Positions 1-8,602 of a stretch of DNA of 64,000 nucleotides are shown piece after piece (within the stretch, counting starts at the first letter, position 1; each line of letters opens with the position of its first letter). The stretch lies in the NCBI RefSeq assembly GCF_002742645.2, contig NZ_CP033875.1:4461638-4525637 (forward strand). Reading direction: 5' to 3'. Made by a program: the position numbers and the translations under genes. The notes beneath the pieces were generated by a model. The model saw nothing but the letters and a program-made list of their open reading frames with translations, was not told the DNA's origin and did no database searches. This DNA comes from Caulobacter sp. FWC26 (GTDB taxonomy: Bacteria > Pseudomonadota > Alphaproteobacteria > Caulobacterales > Caulobacteraceae).

Positions 1-2220
1 CAGTCCCTGGGCCTGTCGGCGTGGGGCATCGCGCTGCTGATGCTGGTGTTCGGCGTCACCCGCGTGGCGCAAGCCGACCCGGACGCGGACCGCAAGGACC
101 TGCGCCAGCGGGCGCTGATCGGGGCGCTGGGCCTTCTGGCGCTGTCGGCCGTGCTGGCCGCTCCGCCGCCGCCCGCCATCTGGCAGCTGGAAAAGGGTCT
201 GGGCGGCTTCTGGGGCGACTCCCTGCTGCACATGGTGGCCGCCGTCCTGCGGTTCGCCCATATCCCCGGCGCGACGATCATCGCCGCCGTCCTGTTCGGG
301 ATCGCCGCCATCGCAGCCTTGGGGTTCGCCATCGGCGTGCGCGAGGTCGATCCCGACGCCATCCATGCCGCCGTCAGCAACGCCTTGCAGCCCCGCGCCC
401 GTCCCGAGCCCGAGCCTGAGCCCGTGCCGGCGCCCAAGCCCGTCCGCGCCAAGCGCGAAAAGGCGGAGGCGGCTCCCAAACGCCCCGGTCGCCTGCCGCC
501 GCTTGAGGCCGAAGACGACGAAACGCCGATCGCCGCAGCGCAACCGGCCACCGCGCCGCGCGCCTATACCCCACCGCCGGTTCAGGACGACGAAGACGAC
601 TTCGAAGACAGCCTGGACGCCCGGCCCATGGCCATCGCCAAGCCCAAGGGGACGGTGAAGGAGTCTGGTCGCGAGCAGCGCGAACAGCAGAAGGCGTTCG
701 ACTTCGAGGAAGACGCTGGCTTCCAGCTGCCGGAACTGGCCATGCTGGCCAAGTCCAAGCCGCGTTCGTCCGAGGTGGACGCTGCGGCTCTGCGCCAGAA
801 CGCCAGGCTGCTGGAGAGCGTGCTGGCCGAGTTCGGCGTCAAGGGTCAGATCGACCAGATCCGCCCCGGCCCCGTGGTCACCATGTACGAGCTGGTGCCA
901 GCGCCAGGCGTGAAGACCGCGCGTGTCGTGGCCCTGGCCGATGATATCGCCCGCTCGATGAGCGTGATCTCCTGCCGCGTCGCCGTGGCCCAGGGCCGCA
1001 ACGCCATCGGCATCGAAATGCCCAACCAGCGTCGCGAGACGGTCTATCTGCGCGATCTGCTGTCCAGCGCCGACTACGAGAAGGCCAGCCAGATCCTGCC
1101 CATGGCGCTGGGTGAGACCATCGGCGGCGAACCCTATATCGCCGACCTGGCCAAGATGCCCCACCTGTTGATCGCCGGCACCACCGGCTCGGGCAAGTCG
1201 GTCGGCGTCAACGCCATGATCCTGTCGATCCTGTACAAGCTGCCGCCCGAGAAATGCCGCTTCATCATGGTCGACCCCAAGATGCTAGAGCTGAGCGTTT
1301 ACGACGGCATCCCGCACCTGCTCGCGCCCGTCGTCACCGATCCGAAGAAGGCCGTCGTGGCCCTGAAGTGGACGGTCCGCGAGATGGAGGACCGCTATCG
1401 CCGCATGTCCAAGATCGGCGTGCGCAACATCGGCGGCTATAACGAGAAGGCCAACGAGGCGGCCGCCAAGGGCGAGCACTTCGAGCGCACGGTCCAGACC
1501 GGCTTCGACGACGCCGGCCGGCCGATCTACGAGACCGAGCAGATCCGCCCAGAGCCGATGCCCTATCTCGTCGTGGTCATCGACGAGGTCGCCGACCTGA
1601 TGATGGTGGCCGGCAAGGACATCGAAGGCGCCGTGCAGCGTCTGGCCCAGATGGCCCGCGCCGCCGGCATCCACCTGATCATGGCCACCCAGCGGCCCTC
1701 GGTCGACGTCATCACCGGCACCATCAAGGCCAACTTCCCGACCCGGATCAGCTTCCAGGTCACCAGCAAGATCGACGCCCGCACCATCCTGGGCGAGCAG
1801 GGCGCCGAGCAGCTGCTGGGCCAGGGCGACATGCTCTACATGGCCGGCGGCGGGCGCATCACCCGCCTGCACGGTCCGTTCGTGTCGGACGGCGAGGTCG
1901 AGCAGGTCGCAAAATTCCTGCGCGACCAGGGCATTCCGCAGTATCTGGAAGAAGTCACCGCCGGCGGCGACGAGGAACAGGAAGAAGCCATCGAGGGCGC
2001 GTTCTCGGGCGAAGGCGGCGCCAACGACCTCTACGATCACGCGGTCGCCGTGGTCACCCGCGACCGCAAGGCCTCGACCAGCTACATCCAGCGCCGCCTG
2101 CAGATCGGCTACAACCGCGCCGCCTCGCTGATGGAGCGGATGGAGAAGGAAGGGGTCGTCGGCGCCGCCAACCACGCCGGCAAGCGCGAGATCCTGGCGC
2201 CGCCGCCCCCGCCGCTGTGA
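1..2220 (+). CDS. ftsK: DNA translocase FtsK (5'-truncated by window edge)
   Basis: Septal DNA pump that clears and positions the terminus region and activates XerCD recombination at division. The reading frame is open from base 1, so the start lies upstream. The visible part begins with hydrophobic membrane segments (about residues 8-22, 40-55 and 90-110 of the window frame). A Pro/Ala/Glu-rich linker follows, then the RecA-like motor with Walker A GTTGSGKS (1177-1200) and a Walker B-like [13 protein letters not shown] (about 1567-1605). The C-terminal winged-helix gamma domain, which reads KOPS sites, spans about 2035-2185. The protein ends in a run of prolines. Family assignment is secure; only the N-terminus is missing. 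Confidence 0.96.
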   Translation, partial: QSLGLSAWGIALLMLVFGVTRVAQADPDADRKDLRQRALIGALGLLALSAVLAAPPPPAIWQLEKGLGGFWGDSLLHMVAAVLRFAHIPGATIIAAVLFGIAAIAALGFAIGVREVDPDAIHAAVSNALQPRARPEPEPEPVPAPKPVRAKREKAEAAPKRPGRLPPLEAEDDETPIAAAQPATAPRAYTPPPVQDDEDDFEDSLDARPMAIAKPKGTVKESGREQREQQKAFDFEEDAGFQLPELAMLAKSKPRSSEVDAAALRQNARLLESVLAEFGVKGQIDQIRPGPVVTMYELVPAPGVKTARVVALADDIARSMSVISCRVAVAQGRNAIGIEMPNQRRETVYLRDLLSSADYEKASQILPMALGETIGGEPYIADLAKMPHLLIAGTTGSGKSVGVNAMILSILYKLPPEKCRFIMVDPKMLELSVYDGIPHLLAPVVTDPKKAVVALKWTVREMEDRYRRMSKIGVRNIGGYNEKANEAAAKGEHFERTVQTGFDDAGRPIYETEQIRPEPMPYLVVVIDEVADLMMVAGKDIEGAVQRLAQMARAAGIHLIMATQRPSVDVITGTIKANFPTRISFQVTSKIDARTILGEQGAEQLLGQGDMLYMAGGGRITRLHGPFVSDGEVEQVAKFLRDQGIPQYLEEVTAGGDEEQEEAIEGAFSGEGGANDLYDHAVAVVTRDRKASTSYIQRRLQIGYNRAASLMERMEKEGVVGAANHAGKREILAPPPPPL

Positions 2221-2224
2221 TTTT

Positions 2225-2360
2225 CATCCCGATCTTCCCGGCGAAGGCCGGGATCCAGATGCCAAGGCGGCTGTGTCCCGAAAGGATCACAAGTGTCTTT
2301 GCCTGCGCCTTGCAGCTCTACGATCTGGGCCCCGGCCTTCGCCGGGGAGGTCGGGTAAAA
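2225..2360. repeat. Inverted pair of GC-rich palindromes (REP-like)
   Basis: The 268-base gap between ftsK and lolA holds two near reverse-complementary copies of one palindromic unit. CCCGGC-gaag-GCCGGG lies at 2237-2252 and CCCGGC-cttc-GCCGGG at 2331-2346, and the flanks also match (roughly 2228-2261 against 2322-2356). No ORF here has a credible start. Such intergenic palindromes are usual in alphaproteobacterial genomes. The pair could fold into one large hairpin and may act as the ftsK terminator. Confidence 0.7.
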
Positions 2361-2488
2361 ATGAAGCAACCTTCGCCTTGGCTGCGGCGTTCCGCACGCT
2401 CCCAACCTGAACAAGGCTTCATCGGGCCGCCGGAAAATGGCCTTGCGGCGGCCTTCGCGGAGGCCAAGGTTGAGGCTAAGGAGTCCAT

Positions 2489-3148
2489 ATGACGACACGC
2501 CGTACCCTCCTGGCGGCCGGCCTCGCCGCCGCCCTCGCCTCGCCCGCCCTGGTCTCCCCGGCCTGGGCCCAGGGCTCGACCGCGCCGGTTCCGGCCAAGC
2601 TGACCGCCGAGCAGAAGGCCCTGCTGGACAAGGCCACCGCCTACATTCAGGGGCTATCCTCGGCGAAAGGTCGTTTCGTACAGACCGATCAGCGCGGAAC
2701 CCAGACTCAAGGGACCTTCTACCTGCAGCGTCCCGGCAAGGCGCGGTTCGCCTATGACCCGCCTGCGGGCCTGCTGGTCGTCAGCAACGGCAATAACGTC
2801 AACATCTTCGACAGCCGGCTGAAGACTTATGAGAGCTATCCGCTCAGCAAGACGCCGCTGAACCTGCTGCTGGCGCGCGAAGTCCGCCTGGACCGAGGCG
2901 TGGTGATCACCGACGTGCGCCCGCTGGCCGATGGCTTCACGATTGTGGCTCAGGACGCCAAGCGGCAGGCCTTGGGCCGCATCTCGATCGATTTTTCCAA
3001 CAGCCCCGTCGGCCTGATGGGCTGGACGGTCACCGATATCAAGGGCGGTCAGATCCGGGTTCGCCTCGCCGATTTCGCCGAGACGGCGGATCTCGATCCC
3101 AAGCTCTTTGTCCTGACCGACCCCCGCCGCAAGGTGGGTAAGCCCTGA
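2489..3148 (+). CDS. lolA: Outer-membrane lipoprotein carrier protein LolA
   Basis: Periplasmic chaperone that carries lipoproteins from the LolCDE complex to the outer membrane. The 219-residue product starts with a cleavable signal whose TTRRTLLAAG start has twin-Arg character, with likely cleavage after SPAWAQ. The mature domain shows LolA-like features: a GRFVQTDQRG strand, FYLQRPGKARFAYDPP and DSRLKTYESYPL. A ribosome site (AAGGAG, 2478-2483) precedes the ATG. It follows ftsK, as in many alphaproteobacteria. LolA family membership is clear; I infer that it serves as the main LolA. Confidence 0.9.
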   Translation: MTTRRTLLAAGLAAALASPALVSPAWAQGSTAPVPAKLTAEQKALLDKATAYIQGLSSAKGRFVQTDQRGTQTQGTFYLQRPGKARFAYDPPAGLLVVSNGNNVNIFDSRLKTYESYPLSKTPLNLLLAREVRLDRGVVITDVRPLADGFTIVAQDAKRQALGRISIDFSNSPVGLMGWTVTDIKGGQIRVRLADFAETADLDPKLFVLTDPRRKVGKP

Positions 3149-3201
3149 CCCGGACGAATTGTGACATTCTCACAACAGGCAAGAATCAACCGACATTCCG
3201 C

Positions 3202-3230
3202 TTGACTAAAAATTAGGACGTGGCATATTT
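3202..3230 (+). promoter_or_regulatory. Probable housekeeping promoter in the lolA-xthA gap
   Basis: TTGACT at 3202-3207 is followed, 17 bases later, by ATATTT (3225-3230) within GCATATTTAAC. This resembles the Caulobacter sigma-73 pattern (TTGAC, 10-14 bases, GCTAnAwC). The predicted transcript would start near 3237, at or just before an ATG at 3238. No large gene lies directly downstream; a strong terminator ends the unit at about 3352. Confidence 0.5.
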
Positions 3231-3236
3231 AACACG

Positions 3237-3355
3237 CATGGCGATGAGCGACCGACCCGCTCCTCGCGAACCGTGCCGGATCCTATCCCCTCCCGGCGGC
3301 GGCATGAGAGACTAGACTTTCGCCCCAGCGCTCGATGCGCTGGGGCGTTTTTCTT
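3237..3355 (+). ncRNA. Candidate small RNA (or leaderless 25-codon mRNA)
   Basis: A short transcription unit is implied by the promoter at 3202-3230 and an intrinsic terminator at 3321-3352. The terminator is an 11-bp perfect stem (CGCCCCAGCGC / GCGCTGGGGCG, loop TCGAT) with a T-run. The predicted RNA is about 115-120 nt and contains a C-rich unpaired stretch near 3286-3293 (TCCCCTCCC), of the kind that pairs with ribosome sites. The same RNA has an ORF starting with ATG at 3238 and ending with TAG at 3313-3315 (25 residues, MAMSDRPAP to GGGMRD). With a start site near 3237 it would be leaderless. I cannot tell the two readings apart. I do not recognise it as a named Caulobacter sRNA. Confidence 0.45.
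3321..3352 (+). terminator. Strong intrinsic terminator
   Basis: Perfect 11-bp stem CGCCCCAGCGC (3321-3331) / GCGCTGGGGCG (3337-3347) with loop TCGAT, followed by TTTTT (3348-3352). It ends the candidate small RNA and would also stop read-through from lolA. Confidence 0.8.
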
Positions 3356-3413
3356 GGCGCGCCGACCCAAGGTCGGCTGGGGCCAGCGCTCGATGCGCCG
3401 GGGCGTTTTTCTT
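3325..3413 (+). repeat. Direct duplication of the terminator sequence
   Basis: A 31-base segment beginning CCAGCGCTCGATGCGC and ending GGGGCGTTTTTCTT occurs at 3325-3355 and again at 3383-3413 with one mismatch. Between the copies lies a 7-bp hairpin, GCCGACC-caa-GGTCGGC (3361-3377). The second copy keeps the loop and T-run but only a short, interrupted stem. Confidence 0.75.
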
Positions 3414-3446
3414 TTCGGTCCCCGAAAACCGCGATACAGCCAGGCC

Positions 3447-4253
3447 ATGCGCCTCCGTATCGCCACCTGGAACGTCAATTCCGTCCGCCTCCGCGCCGAG
3501 CAGGCCGCCCGCTTCGTCGACGAGCAGGCTCCGGACGTCCTGTGCATGCAGGAGATCAAGTGCCAGGAGGGCGAGTTCCCGCGGGAAGCCTTCGAGGCCA
3601 TGGGCCTGCCGCATCTGAAGATCGCCGGCCAGAAGGGCTGGCACGGGGTGGCGATCGCCTCGCGCCTGCCGATAGAGGATGTCCCGACCTTGATGAACTG
3701 CCGCGAGGGCCACGCCCGCTGCGTGGCGGTCAAGGTGGCCGGCGTCGAGATCCAGAACTTCTACATCCCCGCCGGCGGCGACCTGCCGGACCGCGTCGCC
3801 AATCCCAAGTTCGACCACAAGCTCGACTTCTACGAGACCCTGACAGCGGCCCTGAAGCAGCGCGACCCCAAGGCGCCCCTAATCGTCACCGGCGATCTGA
3901 ACATCGCGCCGGGCGAAAACGATGTCTGGAGCCACCGGCAGATGCTCAAGGTGGTCAGCCACACGCCGCCTGAGCTGGAAGCCTTCGAGGCGCTGATCAA
4001 GTCGATGGACCTGCTGGACCTGCCGCGCCTCGCGACCCCGGAGCCGGAGAAACTGTTTTCCTGGTGGAGCTATCGCGCCGCCGACTTCCGTAAGTCCAAT
4101 CGCGGTCTGCGCCTGGACCACATCCTGGCCAGCCCCGGCCTTCGCGACGCCGCGATCCTCGACGGCAAGGTCTCCTCGCGGGTTCACGACGATGTCCGCG
4201 AATGGGAACGCCCCAGCGACCACGCCCCGGTCACGGCTGACCTGAAGGTATAG
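3447..4253 (+). CDS. xthA: Exodeoxyribonuclease III
   Basis: Mg-dependent AP endonuclease and 3'-5' exonuclease of base-excision repair (endonuclease/exonuclease/phosphatase fold). The ATG at 3447 gives the canonical start MRLRIATWNVNSVR; a longer frame opening at 3273 would read through the repeat region and is unlikely. Hallmarks are ATWNVNS, LCMQEIKCQ (catalytic Glu), GDLNIAPGENDVW (Asp/Asn) and the C-terminal SDHAPV (Asp-His). The 268 residues match the usual XthA length. It lies head-on to mutM, so two base-excision repair genes sit side by side. Confidence 0.93.
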   Translation: MRLRIATWNVNSVRLRAEQAARFVDEQAPDVLCMQEIKCQEGEFPREAFEAMGLPHLKIAGQKGWHGVAIASRLPIEDVPTLMNCREGHARCVAVKVAGVEIQNFYIPAGGDLPDRVANPKFDHKLDFYETLTAALKQRDPKAPLIVTGDLNIAPGENDVWSHRQMLKVVSHTPPELEAFEALIKSMDLLDLPRLATPEPEKLFSWWSYRAADFRKSNRGLRLDHILASPGLRDAAILDGKVSSRVHDDVREWERPSDHAPVTADLKV

Positions 4254-4260
4254 CGCGGCT

Positions 4261-5124
4261 TCAGACCTGGCAGACCGGGCAGTAGAAGGTCGAGCGCCCC
4301 GCCTGAACCTGACGGGCGATCACACCCTTGCAGCCCGACGTCGGGCACGGCTCGCCCTCGCGGTCATAGACACGGAAACGGTGCTGGAAATAGCCCAGCG
4401 CGCCGTCGGCGGCGGCGAAGTCCTTCAGCGTGGAGCCGCCGACCTCGACCGCCTCGGCCAGCACGTCCTTGATCGCGGCTGTGAGCGGCGCGAGCCGCTT
4501 GCGCGCGATGCCGCCCGACGGTTTGAACGGCGAGATTCCCGACCGGTGCAGGGCCTCGCAGACATAGATGTTGCCCAGACCCGCGACCGTGCGCTGGTCC
4601 AAAAGCAGGGTCTTGGGCCCTTGCTTGCGATTGGCGAACGCCCTTTCCAGCGTGCGGGCGTCGAACCCTTCTTCCAAGGGCTCCGGCCCCATGGTCGCGA
4701 ACCAGGGGTGATGGGTCACGCGGTCGGTCGGGATCAGGTCCATGAAGCCAAAGCGGCGGGGATCGAAATAGGTGATCGTTGCGCCATCCTCGGTCTGGAG
4801 CACGACATGGGCGTGCTTGTCGTCGGGCGTGACCTCGCGGGCGAAGTCGCCCGGCCGTACGGTCCCCTCCGGCGCCGCGATTTCGAAGCGCCCGGTCATG
4901 CCCAGGTGCATCACCAGGGTGTCGCCCCGGTCGAGCGGAGCCAGGATATATTTGGCCCGCCGATCCAGGCGCAGGATCCGCGCACCCGTCAGTCGCTGCA
5001 CGAAACCGTCGGGCAGCGGGAAGCGCAGGTCGGGCCGATTGGCGCGGACGTTGGAAAGACGCGCCCCGGACAAAACGGGCTCCAGCCCCCGGCGGACGGT
5101 CTCGACTTCGGGCAATTCAGGCAC
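4261..5124 (-). CDS. mutM: Formamidopyrimidine-DNA glycosylase
   Basis: Removes 8-oxoguanine and FaPy lesions and nicks the abasic site. I chose the GTG at 5124 because it places the catalytic proline directly after the initiator (VPELPEVETVRRGLEP); the frame is open further upstream but would bury that proline. The C-terminus has the zinc finger with CPTSGC and CPVC pairs. The product is 287 residues. It is divergent from ubiE (start 5207) and its 3' end faces xthA. Confidence 0.94.
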   Translation of the reverse strand: MPELPEVETVRRGLEPVLSGARLSNVRANRPDLRFPLPDGFVQRLTGARILRLDRRAKYILAPLDRGDTLVMHLGMTGRFEIAAPEGTVRPGDFAREVTPDDKHAHVVLQTEDGATITYFDPRRFGFMDLIPTDRVTHHPWFATMGPEPLEEGFDARTLERAFANRKQGPKTLLLDQRTVAGLGNIYVCEALHRSGISPFKPSGGIARKRLAPLTAAIKDVLAEAVEVGGSTLKDFAAADGALGYFQHRFRVYDREGEPCPTSGCKGVIARQVQAGRSTFYCPVCQV

Positions 5125-5206
5125 GGGGATCCTTCGGCGGATGACGGCGGGCGTGTCGCGGGCTAATAGCGGACTTAAGATATAGAAAGTCCGGCCCAAA
5201 GACGTC

Positions 5207-5965
5207 ATGAGCAACACCTCCGCCAGCTTCGGTTTCAAGGATGTCGACGCCTCGCAGAAGGCGGGTCTGGTGCGCGGGGTCTTCGACCGCGTCGCCAAGA
5301 ACTACGACATCATGAACGACCTGATGAGCGGCGGCGTCCACCGGCTGTGGAAGGACGCGGTGGCCGCGCGCCTCAACCCGCAGCCGGGCGAAGTGATCAT
5401 CGACTGCGCCGGCGGCACCGGCGACATGGCGCGCCGCTTCGCGAAGATGGCGCGCAAGGCTCAGGAACGCCGGGGCGGCCCCGACGCGACGATCAACATC
5501 ATCGACTACAACGCCGAGATGATCATGGCCGGCATCGAGCGGGGTGGCGAACCGGAAATCACCTGGACGGTCGGCGACGCCCAACGCCTGCCGCTGCCGG
5601 ACGCCTATGCCGACGCCTATGTGATCTCGTTCGGCATCCGCAACGTGACCGACATCGACGCGGCGCTGCGCGAAGCCCGCAGGGTGCTCAAGCCGGGCGG
5701 TCGCTTCCTGTGCCTGGAATTCTCGCGGCCAGTCACCGAACCGCTGGCCAAGGCCTATGACGCCTACAGCTTCAAGGTCATCCCGCAGGTCGGCGAGTGG
5801 GTGGCCAAGGATCGCGATGCGTACCAGTACCTGGTCGAGAGCATCCGTCGCTTCCCCGACCAACGCACCTTCGCGGCCATGATCGAGGCTGCGGGCTTCA
5901 AGCGCGTCACCTTCACTAACTTTACGGGCGGCGTCGCGGCCCTGCACCAGGGTTGGGCGATCTAG
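5207..5965 (+). CDS. ubiE: Ubiquinone/menaquinone C-methyltransferase UbiE
   Basis: SAM-dependent C-methylation of the demethylated quinone ring in ubiquinone synthesis. SAM motif I reads [13 protein letters not shown] (about residues 64-76). Further family motifs are [10 protein letters not shown] and [19 protein letters not shown], and the N-terminus has the typical [25 protein letters not shown]. The length (252 residues) is normal. ubiB follows after four bases, so the two are cotranscribed. Confidence 0.96.
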   Translation: MSNTSASFGFKDVDASQKAGLVRGVFDRVAKNYDIMNDLMSGGVHRLWKDAVAARLNPQPGEVIIDCAGGTGDMARRFAKMARKAQERRGGPDATINIIDYNAEMIMAGIERGGEPEITWTVGDAQRLPLPDAYADAYVISFGIRNVTDIDAALREARRVLKPGGRFLCLEFSRPVTEPLAKAYDAYSFKVIPQVGEWVAKDRDAYQYLVESIRRFPDQRTFAAMIEAAGFKRVTFTNFTGGVAALHQGWAI

Positions 5966-5969
5966 AACG

Positions 5970-7478
5970 GTGGCGACGCTCGAAGCCTTCTGGCGCCTGA
6001 CCGGCGCGGGCTGGGCCTTGGTCCGGGCCGACGCCCTGATCCCCCGTGAACTGGAGCCGCTGCTTCCTCCGGGCGCCAAGCTGGCGGGGCGCGTCCTTCG
6101 CCTGTTCGCGGGCTCGGCCGCGCGCAAGGGACGGCCAGGAGAACGACTGGCGGCGGTTCTGGAACGGCAAGGCCCAGCGGCGATCAAGATGGGCCAGTTT
6201 CTGTCGACGCGGGCCGACATCTTCGGCGCGGCCTTCGCCGACGATCTCGCGCGCTTGAAGGATCGTCTTCCGGCCTTTCCGCTGGACGTCGCCAAGGCCG
6301 AGATCGCTCGCAATCTTGGCAAGCCGCTAAATGAGGTCTTCGCCGAGATTGGGGAACCTGTCGCGGCCGCTTCACTCGCCCAGGCCCATCCGGCCATATT
6401 GGTCGATGGTCGCAAGGTCGCGGTCAAGGTGCTGCGTCCCGGCGTTGAGCGGCAGGTGGCGCGCGACAGCGCCGTGCTCCGCCTGGCCGCGCGGCTCGCC
6501 GAGGCCCTGGCCCCCGCCTCACGCCGCCTCCGCCCGACCGAGTTTGTCGAGGTGGTGATCCGCGCCCTGGATCTTGAGATGGACCTGCGCTTCGAAGCCG
6601 CCGGCTGCGCGGAGCTGGGCGAGGTCATGGCGATCGATCCCTACATGCGCGCGCCGACCGTCTGGTGGGAGGGTGTCGGCAAACGCGTCCTGACCCTGAC
6701 CTGGGCGGAGGGCGCGCCGCTGTCCGACCCCGCTTCGCTCGACTTGCCGGGGCTAGACCGCAAGGCGCTGGCCGAGAACGTCACCCGGGGCTTCCTGGCC
6801 CAAGCCCTGGACCACGGGCTCTTCCACGCCGACCTGCACGAGGGGAACCTGTTCGTCGCGGCGCCCTCGGCGATCACGGCGGTCGACTACGGAATCATCG
6901 GTCGCCTCGGCCCCGGCGAACGCCGCTACCTCGCCGAGATCCTCTATGGTTTCCTCAACCGAGATTATACGCGGATCGCCAAGATCCACTTCGACGCCGG
7001 CTATGTGCCCGCACATCAGGACATGAACGCCTTTGCCCAGGCGCTGCGCGCGGTCGGCGAACCGGTCTTCGGCCGCAACGCGCGCGAAGTCTCGATGGGG
7101 CGGCTGCTCGCCCAACTGTTCGAGATCACCGCGCTGTTCGACATGGCGCTACGGCCAGAATTGGTGCTGCTGCAGAAGACCATGGTGACGGTGGAAGGCG
7201 TGGCGAGACGGATCGACCCGACACACGATCTCTGGGCCGCCGCCGACCCCGTGGTGCGCCGCTGGATTGGCCGCGAGCTATCGCCCACGGCCAAGGCTCG
7301 CGATTTCGCCGAAGAGGCGCTACGCGCCATCAAGGCCTTGGCGCGTCTGGCCGACACGCCTCCGGCGCCCGCGCCCGTGCTCGTTGATCGTCAGCACACC
7401 TGGCCGCTGCTGTGGTTCATGGTCGGCGCCGCAACGGCGGGCGCTGCGTTCGTGACCGGACTGCTGCTGGGCCGCTAG
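5970..7478 (+). CDS. ubiB: UbiB-family protein (ubiquinone biosynthesis)
   Basis: Atypical ADCK/UbiB kinase-like protein needed for ubiquinone synthesis. It starts with GTG four bases after ubiE. It carries the diagnostic KxGQ region (AIKMGQFLSTRADIFG), an Ala-rich loop (PVAAASLAQAHPA), the VAVKVLRPGVE lysine strand, and LFHADLHEGNLF with VDYGIIGRL (catalytic-loop and DFG equivalents). The C-terminal stretch WPLLWFMVGAATAGAAF is a membrane helix, as expected for this inner-membrane family. 502 residues. Confidence 0.94.
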   Translation: MATLEAFWRLTGAGWALVRADALIPRELEPLLPPGAKLAGRVLRLFAGSAARKGRPGERLAAVLERQGPAAIKMGQFLSTRADIFGAAFADDLARLKDRLPAFPLDVAKAEIARNLGKPLNEVFAEIGEPVAAASLAQAHPAILVDGRKVAVKVLRPGVERQVARDSAVLRLAARLAEALAPASRRLRPTEFVEVVIRALDLEMDLRFEAAGCAELGEVMAIDPYMRAPTVWWEGVGKRVLTLTWAEGAPLSDPASLDLPGLDRKALAENVTRGFLAQALDHGLFHADLHEGNLFVAAPSAITAVDYGIIGRLGPGERRYLAEILYGFLNRDYTRIAKIHFDAGYVPAHQDMNAFAQALRAVGEPVFGRNAREVSMGRLLAQLFEITALFDMALRPELVLLQKTMVTVEGVARRIDPTHDLWAAADPVVRRWIGRELSPTAKARDFAEEALRAIKALARLADTPPAPAPVLVDRQHTWPLLWFMVGAATAGAAFVTGLLLGR

Positions 7479-7538
7479 AGCCGTTCATGATCTTTGCGAA
7501 GCGCTCGGCGACGCGAGGACCGCGAGAACCATGGTTGC

Positions 7539-7853
7539 TCAGCCGACAAGCGACCCACCGCCTCCGGTTCGTTCCGAGGTTGGGGCGAGGCATTCGACGT
7601 TGAAACTGCCGACGATTGCTTCGAACAACGCCAGCCTCGGGCCGAAGCCGGCGCCGTTGAGCGCATCGGCGATGTGACCGGCCATATCCGCCAGGATGAT
7701 CCCCCAGGCCGTGGTTTCCATCACCACGTCCCGGTCGGCGTAGAGACCGCACCTCAACGAGCAGTGCAACCCGTGCTCGGCGATCCAAACGCGGGCCAGT
7801 TCGACCGCGTTGGCGTCGCGAAGGGCGGCGGGCGGTAAGGCGCGTACATCCAT
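7539..7853 (-). CDS. DUF5076-type small protein
   Basis: A 104-residue conserved hypothetical protein. The ATG at 7853 is preceded by GGAG at a good distance; an upstream extension to 7877 is possible but lacks such a site. The sequence LARVWIAEHGLHCSL, then TAWGIILADMAGHIADAL, resembles what I know of the DUF5076 family. No signal peptide or membrane helix. Function is unknown. Codon use fits its neighbours. Confidence 0.7.
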   Translation of the reverse strand: MDVRALPPAALRDANAVELARVWIAEHGLHCSLRCGLYADRDVVMETTAWGIILADMAGHIADALNGAGFGPRLALFEAIVGSFNVECLAPTSERTGGGGSLVG

Positions 7854-7894
7854 CAGAGATCTCCGCGAGCAGAACACCGAACAGTCGAGCGCCG

Positions 7895-8452
7895 CTAGCC
7901 TTCGGCCTGTTCGCGCTTCTTTGAGGCAGACGCGCGCCTCGCCTCCCGCGTCTTCTGCTCATCCCAATAGGCGCCGCCCTCGTCGGGCTTGAACATCGTG
8001 CGCGGCGCCCCCTCGCGCGAGACCACCGCGAAGACATTGCCTTTCGGGTCGTAGATCAGCAGGTCCCCGTTCGCGCGCTTGAGGGTCTCCGCGCCTCTCG
8101 GCGGATCGCTGACGAACGCGTGAACCTTGGAAACGTAGTCATCGACCGACTTCGCGGCGAAGGTCGCGCCGTTCCGCTCGAACGAGCGCTGAGCGTTCTC
8201 CTCTGCCGAACGCGTGCGGTTGGCGGCCCAGTAGGGCTTGCCCGCGACCAGCTTGACCGGCGCCTCGCGAGGATCGTCCCGGCGGTCGTCACGGCCTGAC
8301 CGTTCGGCCGCGTCCGCAGGCGTGCTATCGGCGGAGGCACGATCGCGACCAGTGGGCGCCTTCACCGCCGAAGCGCCGCTGTCGCAGGCCGTCATCCCCA
8401 CTCCGACCAGGATCGCCAGAGCGCCGGCCGTCAAATACCGCGCAATCTTCAT
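7895..8452 (-). CDS. Putative lipoprotein of unknown function
   Basis: The ATG at 8452 opens a lipoprotein signal (MKIARYLTAGALAILVGVG) with lipobox MTAC, so the mature protein starts at Cys-25 or so. It continues into an Asp/Arg-rich low-complexity linker (about residues 30-65). A folded part follows, with KLVAGKPYWAANRTRSAEENAQ and NGATFAAKSVDDYVSKVHAFV. I recognise no catalytic motif. The position after the lipobox (DSG) has Asp, which in enteric bacteria favours inner-membrane retention; whether that holds here is unknown. Confidence 0.75.
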   Translation of the reverse strand: MKIARYLTAGALAILVGVGMTACDSGASAVKAPTGRDRASADSTPADAAERSGRDDRRDDPREAPVKLVAGKPYWAANRTRSAEENAQRSFERNGATFAAKSVDDYVSKVHAFVSDPPRGAETLKRANGDLLIYDPKGNVFAVVSREGAPRTMFKPDEGGAYWDEQKTREARRASASKKREQAEG

Positions 8453-8602
8453 GATCGTATTCACCAAGTTGCTCTACCTTAGCGATTAATGAACGAAAGC
8501 GGAACGCGAGTCGAGTCCGATTTTCGCGTGACGATTGGCTCTGGCGCTTTGACGCGCGGATGGGCATGTGCTGGGAGGTTCGACCAGTGCGCGGAGCGGA
8601 GC

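Noticed and set aside
3273..3446. Upstream extension of xthA to 3273
   Set aside because: The extension translates the duplicated terminator region; the standard XthA start MRLRIATWNVNS is at 3447.
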